Shown: positions 11,101 to 21,756 of the stretch, one piece after another
Layout: the number at the start of each line of letters is the position of its first letter
Position numbering within the stretch: position 1 is the first letter of the stretch
From: Paratinospora sagittata
Taxonomy: Eukaryota; Streptophyta; Magnoliopsida; Ranunculales; Menispermaceae
DNA: 64,000 nucleotides
Assembly: GCA_035771175.1 (NCBI GenBank)
Contig: CM069600.1
Coordinates: 12,714,920 to 12,778,919 of the forward strand
Direction of reading: 5' to 3'
Program-made: the position numbers and the translations under genes
The notes under the pieces: model-generated
Seen by the model: only the letters and a program-made list of their open reading frames with translations
What the model was told of the DNA's origin: nothing
Databases searched by the model: none

Positions 11101-12308
11101 AATCAATTTCTTATAAACTACTCCCCAATTTAACATCTTAACCGTTTCGAATTTTTATGATTAGTTAAAAATCTTCTGGTAAAATTTCAGCTCAATCCAA
11201 TGGTGGGATTGTGAGATACAACCGTTTCATCAAAACTGCGCAAGAAAATTTGTAAATCTGTGAAATAGTGTTTAGAGTCTTATACCTCACAGTAAACAAC
11301 TCCGATCAAGATCTTCATCACTCATAATGAAGATCTATTAGAGAAGAATAAGCTGACAAAATTTTAGCTCAATCAGACTTCGGATCTAGGCGATCAATCC
11401 ATTGATATAATCGGTGACAGAAATTTCTTCTTCCATGGAGCGAGCTCCACTGATCCAAATCACCGTTTTCGACATGTTTCGACGTCGAACGGGTCTCCGA
11501 TTATTCTGAAACTTTACGCACGCATTAAACAACTTAAAAGCATGCACAGACACTCGAACCAACACGTGTCGAGCATCAAATATGTATATGCATACGTATG
11601 CGGGTACTATACGCAAAATGACGTCATCCTAAGGTATGAGAGTTACAATTTCATACTGAGCTTAATCTCTATCTTTCTTTGAAAATGTATTTGAAAGTTA
11701 CTGAACTGTTTTCACTCAAATTTTCAGCATTGTTTTATTCATTTATCATTCTTGTTGAACGAGAAATTTGAGAGATAGTTCATAGTATACAATTGTACTT
11801 TATTTCATATCTTGTAAATTGTATCGAGTTGTAACAGTAGTTATACAAACTACTGAGTATCAAACATTGTTTGTGTTTTACCAAGTGGTTGTTCTCAAGC
11901 CAGTAATTTTAGAGGTTTAGGTTAGTCTCATACCCAGAAGTTGAGATAGGTAGTTGTCTAGCTTGTAAGTGAAGAGGTATAGGTAGTTTTTTAGCCTGTA
12001 AGTCAAGAGGTTGAGGTTGGTCTCAAGCCTGCAAGTTGAGCATTGAAACGGTTTTTATCACACCCGGAAGTTGAGAAAAGGTGTAACGGTTTGGTTGTCA
12101 CCCATAAAAGAATCCGTTAGTGAAAGTTTCAAATCCTAACTGAGGAGGTTAGGTAGTGGACGTAGACGTAGGCAAGTCGCCGAACCACTCTAAATCAACT
12201 GTGTTGATTCTATTTACATTTTCGCATTTACTTATTTCCATTGTAATATGTAATTGTCTAAGTGTCCAATTCACCCCCGCCCCCCTCTTGGGCATACATG
12301 GGCCAACA
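8112..12308 (+). mobile_element. Sirevirus-type solo LTR C1, interrupted by LTR G
   Basis: It starts TGTTGGCC and ends GGCCAACA, an inverted terminal match. Flanking TSDs are perfect: ACCAC at 8107-8111 and 12309-12313. Ty1/copia Sirevirus LTR hallmarks are present: a field of AGGACGCTGAT...AGCGCCCT units (8235-8645), a TATA-like CTATATATA near 8782, then GTAACGGTTTGGTTGTCACCC with AGGTTAGGTAGTGG, and the closing CCAATTCACCCC...CTCTTGGG block at about 12268-12290. It is split by the LTR at 8940-11647. Without that insertion it is about 1.5 kb, roughly half of copy C2. Confidence 0.8.
8940..11647 (-). mobile_element. Solo LTR G (2.7 kb) nested in C1
   Basis: On the minus strand it begins TGTAACTCTCATACC and ends GGTCGTGACA. 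Flanks are TTTTC (8935-8939) and ATTTC (11648-11652), a 4/5 TSD. The uninterrupted site is visible in copy C2 (GATTTTCATACTGAGC), which confirms the boundaries. A minus-strand acceptor-like module lies at 9330-9370 (CACTGAG, GCTCACCC, CTTTTCAG). Poly-T tracts occur at 9121-9130 and about 11068-11077. No coding sequence is recognised. Confidence 0.75.
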
Positions 12309-12313
12309 ACCAC

Positions 12314-12647
12314 AAAGTCTGTTAAGTCTCAAAAATTGCAAATGGAGTTTTCTACCTTCACATATGAGAATTCCAAAGCATTGGTAAGGGGATACATTGG
12401 AAATGTAACAAGACCCAATATGACTTCGATGTGACCTCATTGTGAACCACTATCCTTGGGATAATCCAAATCAAAGGTCTAAGATGGCAATTTTTAAAAT
12501 TTTCCTATTGTAGAGACGCAAGTATTAAAGCCCAACTCCTTAGAATTCCTTGAGATTGCGGGTGGATTCAATTCATTAAGATGACACGCACATCCATGTG
12601 ATGCACTTAACTGAATTTCGAAGGCGAATTCCTTTAAGGGCGTAGAG
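12314..12647 (+). mobile_element. 3' internal end and polypurine tract of gypsy element B3
   Basis: The non-coding tail of a gypsy element ends CCTTTAAGGGCGTAGAG directly before the LTR start at 12648. The same arrangement precedes the chromovirus 3' LTR (CTTTTAAGGGGGTAGAG before 20054). No protein domain was recognised in this stretch. Confidence 0.5.
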
Positions 12648-13091
12648 TGTGATACTCCAGGTTTAGGTTAAATATAAACCTAGTTAATAAACCAAGGTTA
12701 AATAGCACATCATTGCTTAACTAACCTAAAATACTATACTACAATTCGTGATCATATAATTGTTAACCTATACGATTCATCACTTAGCTCGTCCCTAAAT
12801 ATACTGCGATAAAGTATATTTTGATGATCACAAACAAAGTACTTTTCGGTGCTAAACATGCGTGTATCAAGATTTCATCAAAGCACTTAAGGAAAGTAAA
12901 AAGTCAAGGAACAACTCGATCGAGGAACTCAAAGATCACATCCAACGGTCAAGTTCGTCTCAACCAAAGAACTTCAACGATCACATCATGATTTCAAGAT
13001 CACTTCACTCGAACGATTTGATCAAGCTTCAAGACTACATCTCTTAATCAACGTTTAAGTCATTCAACTCCGCAAAGCTCTTATTGAAGAT

Positions 13092-14336
13092 TGGTAATAC
13101 CCTAGGTTTGCACCAAAAAAAAAAAAAATTGCGCCCGAACCTTCAGGCGCCATTTTTCCTATTTAAGGAACCCCTCCCCCTCCCCATTTCTCACCAAAAT
13201 CACTTATCCTTGTGATTTTCCTTATCTCTTTCACTCATTTTGAGTTTTTGTCTTCTCTTTTGAGACTCTCTGTACAGTGCAATGTGGTTCTGCTCGGGGG
13301 AAGGCTCCAGTTTTCAAAGGTGTTTTTATCTGATGGTGGGGAACAAAACATAGGTTTACGTGTCTTATAACTTTTATTAAAGTTTACATTCATTTATCAT
13401 TATGTCTACTATTGACACTGCATTATTGTGTATAATGTTTATACTTGTCATACTTATGCCTGTATATTTGGAGTTCATGTATTACACCGTTGTTATGTCG
13501 GATTAGTGGTCAATCTGGCTCAACCAGACTCAATCTTGGCCACAATAACTTTAAATAGTGAACGGGAGGCAGGGTGTTGCTCTAGACGATTAGTATTTAA
13601 GTAGACCTCGTGTCTCACCTCTCAAATGGAGACTGATCTGGTTGGTCTTATTTGAAAGTTATTAGCTTATACAAGTAATACTGAATGTCTTAACCTTGCA
13701 CGTAGTGATACCAAATCTTGTCTAAATGTTAAGTAAAGACCAGACCAGTTCATGCATTGGCATCATACATAGCACCACCTAGGGACGTATGTGGTTTATG
13801 ATTCATAGAATAGTTAGAAACAATGCTCGCTATTCATTATATTTCTCTGGAGAGGGACGTACAATGAGAACCCGGCTACTCCTAAGGAGGGACATCTGAA
13901 CGTGAACTCAGGCGATGTACAATCATCAAACCAATACGAGATGGTGTCATGCATACATACATGTTGGATTGATTATGATGCTCTGATGTGTATTTAAGAT
14001 ATTTGATTATGAAGTTTGTTTTATTAATTGTTATATTCACGAACTATTTTACCCACTGAGCGTGTAGCTCACCCCGTTGTTATCCAATTTTTCACAGGTG
14101 ATTAGGGTGGACTGGGTGCAGGTTTTTGGGCCCACATTTTGTACCCTTTGTATTATTCATTGGGGATTTTGGGAGAATGTTCCCTTAACTATTCATGTAC
14201 AAATATATTCTGAAATTAATGAAATCAGACTTGTACTTAATCGTGTTTCCGCGTACTCTGCAATCGTTATGATGCCAATTCACGTCCCGTCCGTGAGTGT
14301 CCTGCTGGTTTAGGCTTGTCCGGGCGGGGTGTGACA
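13092..14336 (+). mobile_element. Chromovirus A 5' LTR
   Basis: It starts TGGTAATACCCTAGG and ends GGGGTGTGACA. It is 1245 bp against 1422 bp for the 3' LTR. It lacks a piece reading ACCCTGATAAGGATCACC and one unit of a GAGGGACGT tandem repeat, both present in the 3' LTR. A splice-acceptor-like module lies at 14054-14097. A donor-like ATAGGTTTACG lies at about 13351. Confidence 0.88.
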
Positions 14337-14341
14337 TTTAA

Positions 14342-14353
14342 TGCTATCAGAGT
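14342..14353 (+). promoter_or_regulatory. Degraded primer-binding site of chromovirus A
   Basis: TGCTATCAGAGT stands where TGGTATCAGAGC is expected, with two changes. Copy A2 keeps the intact TGGTATCAGAGC at 59781-59792 on the minus strand. Confidence 0.8.
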
Positions 14354-14728
14354 GTAAGGTCCACGGCCCGCCCAAGTCCACCAAATTAGGGGAAGAAATT
14401 ATTTATTAGATATATATATCTCTAGGACTATATATATATATATATGTGAATTATATATAGTTGAGATTTATATTAAATATATATCTAGAAAACTATATAG
14501 TTTTTATATAGTTTGGATTCAAATATATATATAGTTATGATTTATGAAAACTATATATATATAGTTATGATTAAATATATGTATCTTTATATCTATGTAT
14601 ATTTGAGATATATATATCATATTGCTAATGGAAAATTTGGATTAAATGATGGCATAAACATTAAGAGAAAAATAGAAAATATTGTCCAACGAACAAACCA
14701 TAAATCTTAAAAATGTTAGGAATATATT
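14354..14728 (+). repeat. AT-dinucleotide-rich leader
   Basis: The leader between primer site and first ORF is dominated by TATATA blocks (14409-14620). The same leader recurs in copy A2 (about 59580-59780, minus strand), so it belongs to the element. No gene. Confidence 0.6.
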
Positions 14729-16347
14729 TTGTGTCTTTCACAAGTTTATTTTCCTTTCAGCAAGATAATGACCTCAAGTGAAGGAACAACTTCCAGTAGT
14801 CGGGAACCAATTCCCACCAGACTCAAGGAGTTGTTCGAAAGGGAGGTTATGACTATGAGGAGTATCGACAATAGAGATCTCCGCCTCCGTCCGATCCTTC
14901 ACAAAAAACTCGCAACACTGGCGTGGTTGAACATAACAAAAGTTGAGGGTTACGTCTCTTACAACTTTGTGAAATCCTTCTACGAAGCCATGAATTACGT
15001 AGGACTTCAAGAAGATGGGATCAGCCCTGTTTTGGAGACAACGGTAAGGGGAATAAAGATTTCTATCAACACCGAAATTATTGTGCGACTTATGGAGATC
15101 CCGATTGAAGATAGAATCATTGATCCACACAAACCCCAGACAGTTGCAGAGATCGCGGAGTCCAAAGAACAGTTGTTCAATTCCCTCGCCAAAAAGTTGT
15201 ACACCCAATTGACGTGCGCCCACCTCCCAAACAATCTCCTTAAACCACCTCTTGCCGGCCTTGGAAAGATCGTATTCTACAACATCTTACCGGAAATGGT
15301 GACTAGAGGTGTTATGTCAAGGGCTCAACTCCTTGTGCTATACTACATAGAAAAGAAAATTAAGGTCTCCTTACCTCACATCATCATCCAGCAAATGTTG
15401 CGAGTGATTCAAAACCCTTTAAGAAAGGAACTCCTCGGCTACAGAGTCTTGATCATGAGGATGCTATACGAGGCAAACGTCAACACTTTTGATGAGTTTT
15501 CAAAGCAGATCACTGAGGCGGTTACAGCATCCTCTATCTTCAAGACGTTTGTCACAAGTGGAGGGGTGACTGACGAGAAAGTATTCGGCGTGACTTTAGG
15601 AGAAAATGGCGAAAGAATTAGTGACAAAAATGGACATTGTCAACGAAAAATTCGGCCCAAGATTCCTGTTAGGGAGGTACCAAATAACGAGCCAAACTAG
15701 AACCCTACGGCAAACCCAGCCCCGAATAATGGTCAAACCAATCACCTATTCTCCGAGGAAGATTTAGTTGCCAACCTAAATCAACCTCAACCAAATCAGG
15801 ATGGACGAAGAGTTCCAGCAAAACCACCTTCCTGGAACATGCCAACTCAAGGCAATACTACGTACCAAAGGTTTCCAACTCCTAAGGTACCATATCGGCT
15901 AGTTCCACAAGTTCCTGTGAACCAACAACAACAGAATTGTGCGGCACCAAATTTTGGAAGACAGGATATCCCAATGAGCCCATTGTTTCAAGACTTTTGA
16001 ACCCAAGCATATCCAAATGTCCAAGGGGTTCTAGTTAGGGAAACCCCGTACAATCAAAAAACTACCCCACACTTATGAGTCAACCGTACAGCCAATACTT
16101 TCCACCAATGCCCACGGCCTACCCCCCACCTATGGGACAGTCGACCCATCAACCATCGATGGGGCAATCGACTAACCCATTCGAGCAGTTAAATGTAATT
16201 GTAGCTAGTATTGCTCGAATGGAGGAGACTCAAAATGCTTTGTTAACACGTATGCAAAACGTCGAAGAACAACGAGCAAATTCTCAACTTTCTTCTAGTA
16301 GTCTTTCTGTACCTAGCAGGAGGTCTAAAATGAGTGGTAGTAGGTAG
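14729..16347 (+). pseudogene. Extra ORF upstream of gag in chromovirus A (plant-transposon-protein-like)
   Basis: A 323-codon ORF (14729-15700) starts MCLSQVYFPF and lies on the sense strand between the leader and gag. Its motifs (NFVKSFYEAM, ETTVRGIKISI, VRLMEIPIED, ILPEMVTRGVMSRAQ) recall the 'putative plant transposon protein' family often seen in LTR elements, not gag. After the TAG at 15698 the same frame continues as Pro/Asn/Gln-rich sequence to a TGA at about 15998. A shifted frame (16075-16347) then adds a PPPMGQSTHQ-like repeat and a probable coiled coil (LNVIVASIARMEE). The ancestral protein was therefore about 540 residues, now broken by two stops and a frameshift. Copy A2 carries the same start. 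Function is unknown; the family assignment is from memory of its motifs. Confidence 0.7.
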
Positions 16348-17085
16348 GGAAATAAGGAATGATCACTGGCATTGTAAAATTTATTTTATATATGAATGAA
16401 AATATTTTGTTTAAGACTATCTTTGGTGGGCCGATTTACAACCATTCTTTCTTTTGTATCACTAACTTTGAGTGGTATGAGACACAACAAAATTGAAGGA
16501 TACTAAATAAAATGTGGAAGTAAGAAAACCTACGGCCTTGTGTGAAAAGAAACATTTGGAGAAAGTTGCATTACTAACATTATCACTACGTTTACACGGT
16601 ATGGGACGAGTAAACTTGGACGATACTATTAGTGAACTACTATTACCAAATTCATGTGGTATGGGGCACACAAATTTGAATAATAGTCGAAAAGACTAAG
16701 CGAAAGAGTTTGAATACATAAAAATGCGATAGAACGTTAAATCAGGGTATTTACCGAGACAAATCTTAGAATTTTTATGACTCGTATGGATTTTCAATGA
16801 AATACATATATATGTTCACAAAAAAACCATAACCAAAACATTTGAAATACTTGCAAAGTTTTATTCTTATTATATAAAAAAATTATAACCTTGTTTTACA
16901 CCATGGCCAAACATACGAGGAACATAAGATTCTTTGATTCCTCAACAAAAACCTTACACTATACTTAGAAATATAGGTGGTTCTTAAATTGCAGTACTCT
17001 TGAATTTGTTGCTGAGAATATCATAACATTATACTTAGCTACAATTCCTAAATCATGGTTTTATTTTCTCCTTGCCAGTAAGAAA
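16348..17085 (+). other. Spacer between extra ORF and gag
   Basis: AT-rich sequence with a loose repeat of the type GGTATGRGRCACACAAATTTGGA at about 16470, 16599 and 16658. Short ORFs here are products of that repeat and are not called. Confidence 0.4.
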
Positions 17086-18030
17086 ATGCAAACCAGGAAG
17101 AGAGGAAGGCCACGCACTGTCCGTCCAGCAGAGGAGGCACCTCCTGAAATTCAGAACCAGGAACTGCCGCCTCTGACGACAGCACAGGCCACACCTGACA
17201 CTGCCACTACGTCTGGGCAGGCAGTGCTACCCCAACCCACATCCTTTGCCATGCCTTCTAGTATGGAAGCCTTTTTCGCCGGATTTATCAGGTTGTCACT
17301 GTTCAGGCACCTGTGAGATCTGGGTCGGAGACTCAAACCGACCAGATTACGTAGTACAAGAGGCTACAACCTCTTACTTTTGCTGGCACCAGTGATGCTG
17401 AAGAGGTGCAGAAATGGATGGATGAGTCAAAGAAGGCTCTTGATGCAATGGGAGTCGATGAGGCTCGAAAGATTCCACTTGTGACCTACCAACTTATTGG
17501 TGGAGCAAATACATGGTGGATAACAATAAAGGAGGACCCAAGGGTCAACACCACGGACATGACTTGGCAACAGTTCGAGTCATTGTTTATTGATGAGTAC
17601 TTCCCCGGCGCTGTGAGAGGCAGAAGCGCCAGGAGTTCGCCAAGCTATACCAAGGTGGCATGACAATCAGGGAGTATGCTGGCAAGTTTAAAGAATTATT
17701 GGTCTAGTCTCTCTCCACCATCTCAAAGGAGCAAGATAAGACCGAGAAATTCTACAATGGCCTTCGTCCTGACATTCGACAAGCCTTGTCGATCTTGGAT
17801 CTCAAGATTTACAGGGAGGTCATTGACAAGGCCATGAGCTTTGAGCAGGAGAAGATTGTGCAGGAGCAGAAACTGAATAAGGAAAAACGGCCTGCAACAT
17901 TTTCCCAACAGGGCTCGCAGCAGGGCAAAAGGAAGAAGCCCTACTATAATCAAAACCAAACCCTCCCAACCCTTGTTCAGAAGAATGAGGCCACGACACA
18001 TGCGGCTGAACCATCTAACGAGAACTTCTA
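17086..18030 (+). pseudogene. Ty3/gypsy gag (capsid), frameshifted
   Basis: It starts MQTRKRGRPRTVRP, a basic Pro-rich N terminus. The capsid domain follows: LTFAGTSDAEEVQKWMD, then IPLVTYQLIGGANTWW, then the FIDEYFPGAVR block typical of plant gypsy gag. A stop near 17352, a frameshift at about 17617 and a TAG at about 17706 break it. The tail (FYNGLRPDIRQALSIL, then a Gln/Lys-rich linker) continues in another frame to about 18030. The zinc knuckle is missing because the deletion that removed protease, RT and RNase H begins here. Role when intact: virus-like particle shell. Confidence 0.85.
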
Positions 18031-18039
18031 CTCAGCGGA

Positions 18040-19407
18040 CAGGACCTTCCTCACTAGTCGGTCTCTGAAGACGGGGTCATTTTCTATAAAAAAAAACGTC
18101 TCTGTCTACCGAACGATCTTGAGTTTCAGAAAGAAGTGCTCACTGAGATGCACTATTCGAGGTTTGCTATGCATCCTGGGGGTGACAAGATGTACAAGGA
18201 TGTCAAGCGACAATTCTGGTTTTTTGGAATTAAGAAGGCGATTGCACACTTCGTTGCTCGATGTCTCGTTTTCCAGCAAGTTAAGGCAGAACGAAGACTT
18301 CCCTCTGGACTTCTCCAGCCATTACCTATTGGAGAATGAAAGTGGGAGAACATCGCAATGGATTTTGTTACGGCCTTGCCTCGAAATAATAAAGGGCAAG
18401 ATGTTATCTGGGCTATCATTGACAGACTTACAAAGTCTACACACTTCTTGCCAATAAAGTTCACGGATAACCTCGTCAAGCTTGCCGAACTATATGAAAG
18501 AGATATCGTACGCCTCCATGGCATACCACTCACGATCGTCTCTGATCGAGACCTTCGATTCACATCAAAGTTTTTGCAAAGCTTTTAGAGTAGAATGGGC
18601 TCTAAGATCACCATGAGCACAACCTTTCACCCTCAGACTGATGGGCAGTCAGAGCGTCTTATCCAAATCTTGGAAGACATGTTACGGTGCTGCATTTTGG
18701 ACTTTCATGACGGATGGGCAAAATACTTACATTTAGCTGAGTTTTCATACAACAACAGCTACCAAAATAGTATCGGCATGGCACCGTACGAGGCTCTCTA
18801 TGGTCGCCCTTGCAGATCTCCGGTATGTTGGTTAGATATGGCAGATCTACCGTAGTTGGGATCTGAACTAGTTTAAGAGACTTCTGAGAAGATCACACTA
18901 GTAAAGGAGCGACTTCGTGTTGCACAAAGTCGACAGAAAAGCTATGCTGACAAGCAGAGGCAGCCTCTAGAATTTGATAAGAAGGACTTGGTTTTTCTAA
19001 AAGTTCAGCCCACAAGAGGTGTCAAACGCTTTGGGATCAAAGGAAAGCTCTCCCCACAGTATATCGGTCCATTTCAGATCATTGAACTTATTGGCAAAGT
19101 TGCTTATCGTCTGTCCCTTCCATTGTCCATGTCTAAGGTTCATGATGTTTGTCACATATCCATGCTTCGAAAGTATCGTCCTGATCCTTCGCATATCATC
19201 CCTCTGGTCGAGGTTTGGGTTGAGGAAGGAAATAGGTATCAGGAGAGAGCGATACAGATTATGGATAGAAAAACTCAAGAACTAAGGCGACGTAGCATAC
19301 CACTTGTGAAGGTGCTCTGGGATCACCACGGAGTAGAGGAAGCAACTTGGAAACTAGAAGCTACAATTAAACAGAAATACCCTGAATTGTTTTTTAGTAA
19401 TAACTGA
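18040..19407 (+). pseudogene. Chromovirus integrase with C-terminal chromodomain
   Basis: The N-terminal HHCC finger starts HYSRFAMHPGGDKMY and ends CLVFQQ, where the last Cys is replaced by Phe. The catalytic core keeps the DDE residues in MDFVTALP, IVSDRD and DGQSERL. A GPFQII-type C-terminal fold is followed by a chromodomain (IPLVKVLWDHHGVEEATWK...YPELF, about 19300-19391). Four in-frame stops (about 18339, 18586, 18855, 18873) and a frameshift near 18090 inactivate it. The last open segment is 18988-19407. The chromodomain marks this as a chromovirus, close to the Tekay/Del group. When intact it would insert element cDNA, with the chromodomain guiding it to chromatin. Confidence 0.92.
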
Positions 19408-19497
19408 TGATGTGATACATTGCACTATTTCACTTATCAATAACATGATGGAACTTTGTTTACAAATATCTTAAAACATTGTTTCACTTGAATAACT

Positions 19498-20020
19498 ATG
19501 CAGATGTCTGAAAATAATGTCGATGGATGTAGTGATGCACACACGCAATGGCCTCCTTGGCAACCTGTGGTGACTCCTCCTGGATATGAGTCAAGTCACA
19601 ACTACTTTGCATCACCAACTCAATCACCACACAGACAACGATCCTTATCGCCAGAGCGTGCATGGCTTTTTCGTAACAATTTTTGCCCAAAACAATCCTA
19701 TGCCCTCATCTTGGCAGGATCTTCTACCATAATTTTCAGGTGGCCGGATTCGAGCTACAGCACGAAAAAGTACTCCACCGCTCAACCTACCTCCCCTTAA
19801 ATGATGCAACCAGCAAAGCCCTACACCACCATCTGTTAAGCAAAAGTTGGAACCTTCTGAGGACGAATCCGACTCCATTTGCTCTCCATGGTTTCATGAT
19901 GTTGAGGATTCCACCGGCCACAGTGCCATTCAGGGACCATACAGGCACTACCCTAAGCTAGCAAACGATGACGACGGTAGTGAATCTCACACAGATAGCC
20001 ATCATGACTACTTGGACTGA
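19498..20020 (+). pseudogene. Small ORF downstream of pol in chromovirus A
   Basis: It starts MQMSENNVDG and is Pro/Ser-rich (WPPWQPVVTPPGYESS; SPTQSPHRQRSLSPERA). After a frameshift it ends in an acidic, His-rich tail (KLANDDDGSESHTDSHHDYLD) at a TGA, 18-20 bp before the polypurine tract. It could be a genuine extra 3' ORF or a chance open stretch in the 3' untranslated region. I recognise no domain. Confidence 0.4.
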
Positions 20021-20041
20021 TTTCTAGGGCGAGATCCTTTT

Positions 20042-20053
20042 AAGGGGGTAGAG
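20042..20053 (+). promoter_or_regulatory. Polypurine tract of chromovirus A
   Basis: AAGGGGGTAGAG immediately precedes the 3' LTR and would prime plus-strand synthesis. Confidence 0.85.
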
Positions 20054-21475
20054 TGTAATACCCTAGGTTTGCACAAAAAATAAAAAATAAAAAATAAAAA
20101 AAGAAATATTTGCGCCTGAACCTTTAAGCGCAACACCTGAACCTTTAAGCGCATGCCCGAACCTTCAGGCTCATGCCCGAACCTTCAGGCACCATTTTTC
20201 TTATTTAAGGACCCCTCCCCCTCCTCATTTCTCACACCAAAATCACTTTTCCTTGTGATTTTCCTTCTCTCTTTCACTCATTTTGAGTTTTTGTCTTCTC
20301 TTTTGAGACTCTCTTTCCGAGGCGGTGCAACGCGGTTTTGCTCGGGGGAAGGCTCAAGTTCTCAAAGGAGTTTTTATCTGAAGGTGGGGAATGAAACATA
20401 GGTTTGCGTGTCTTATAACTTTTATTAAAGTTTACATTCATTTATCATTATTTACACTGCATTATTGTGTATTATGTTTATACTTGTCATACTTATGCAT
20501 GCATATTTGGAGTTCATGTATTACTCCGTTGTTATGCCGGATTAGTGGTCAATCTGGCTCAACCAGACTCAGTCTTGTCCTCAGTAACTTTAAATAATGA
20601 ATGGGAGGCAACGTGCTTCTCTAGACGATTGGTATTTAAGTAGACCTCGTGTCTCCTCTCAACTGGTGACTGATCTGGTTGGTCTTATTTGAAAGCTATC
20701 AGCTTATACAAGTAATACTGAATGTCTTAACCTTGCAAGTAGTGATACCGACCCTGATAAGGATCACCAGACGTTGCCAAATCTTGTCTAAATGTTAAGT
20801 AAAGACTGGACCAGTTCATGCATTGGCATCATACATAGCACCACCTAGGAACGTATGTGGTTTATGATTCATAGAATAGTTAGAAGCAATGCTCGCTATT
20901 CATTATATTTCTTTGGAGAATGACGTACAATGAGAACCTGGCTACTCCTGGGGAGGGACATCTGTACGTGAATCCAGAGCGTCGTTCCTGAGGAGGGACG
21001 TCAATGAGAACCCGGTTACTCCTGGGGAGGAACATCTGTACGTGAACTTAGGCGATGTACAATCATCAAATCAATACGAGACGGTGTCATGCATACATTC
21101 ATGTTGGATTGATTATGATGCTCTGATGTGTATTTAAGATATTTGATTATGAAGTTTGTTTTATTAATTGTTATATTCACGAACTATTTTACCCACTGAG
21201 CGTGTAGTTCACCCTGTTGTTATCCAATTTTTCACAGGAGATTAGGGTGGACTGGGTGTAGGTTTTTGGCCCACATTTTGTACCCTTTGTATTATTCATT
21301 GGGGATTTTGGGAGAATGTTCCATTAACTATTCATGTACAAATATATTCTGAAATTAATGAAATTAGACTTGTACTTAATCGTGTTTCCGCGCACTCTGC
21401 TATCATTATGATGCCAATTCGCGCCCCATCCGTGAGTGTCCCGCCGATTTAGGTGCGTCCGGGCTGGGTGTGACA
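20054..21475 (+). mobile_element. Chromovirus A 3' LTR
   Basis: It starts TGTAATACCCTAGG and ends GGCTGGGTGTGACA. Near the start is a repeat of GCGCCTGAACCTTTAAGC/CCGAACCTTCAGGC. A TATA-like TTATTTAAGG lies at about 20200. A donor-like ATAGGTTTGCG is at about 20398 and the acceptor-like module at 21194-21237. A tandem duplication around 20915-21055 (ATGAGAACCYGGYTACTCCTGGGGAGG units) is one copy longer than in the 5' LTR. Confidence 0.88.
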
Positions 21476-21756
21476 AGATCTCATAATGAAGAGTTGGATT
21501 TAATGGTTATGAGAAAAGAGAAATACACAAAGTATTTAAGGTATATCTTTCTCTAATCGTTATTGCTCAAAATGTTTTTCCAAACCATGCATAAATCATC
21601 TACATATGTTTTTCTAATCTGCATGTTTTGTTTTCATGTTTTTACGGTATTTCAAATAATCTAAAATTATATATTTAATTTAAAATCTACCGAGTTTTTA
21701 TTCCCATTTATCGTATATTTTATCGCGAGTCAAAACTATTTTGAAAGAGTCTTTCA

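Larger units (their letters stand above)
13092..21475 (+). mobile_element. Ty3/gypsy chromovirus A (Tekay-like), defective
   Basis: Two LTRs enclose a primer site, an extra 5' ORF, gag, an integrase with chromodomain, a small 3' ORF and a polypurine tract. AGAT flanks both sides (13088-13091 and 21476-21479), consistent with one integration into C2. Protease, reverse transcriptase and RNase H are missing. Several in-frame stops and frameshifts make it non-autonomous. The chromodomain at the integrase C terminus and the motif set place it among chromoviruses. A second, shorter copy lies at 59259-61182 on the other strand. Confidence 0.88.

Noticed and set aside
16514..16699. Short ORF between the extra ORF and gag
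   Set aside because: It arises from a loose GGTATGRG repeat and has no homologous frame in A2.
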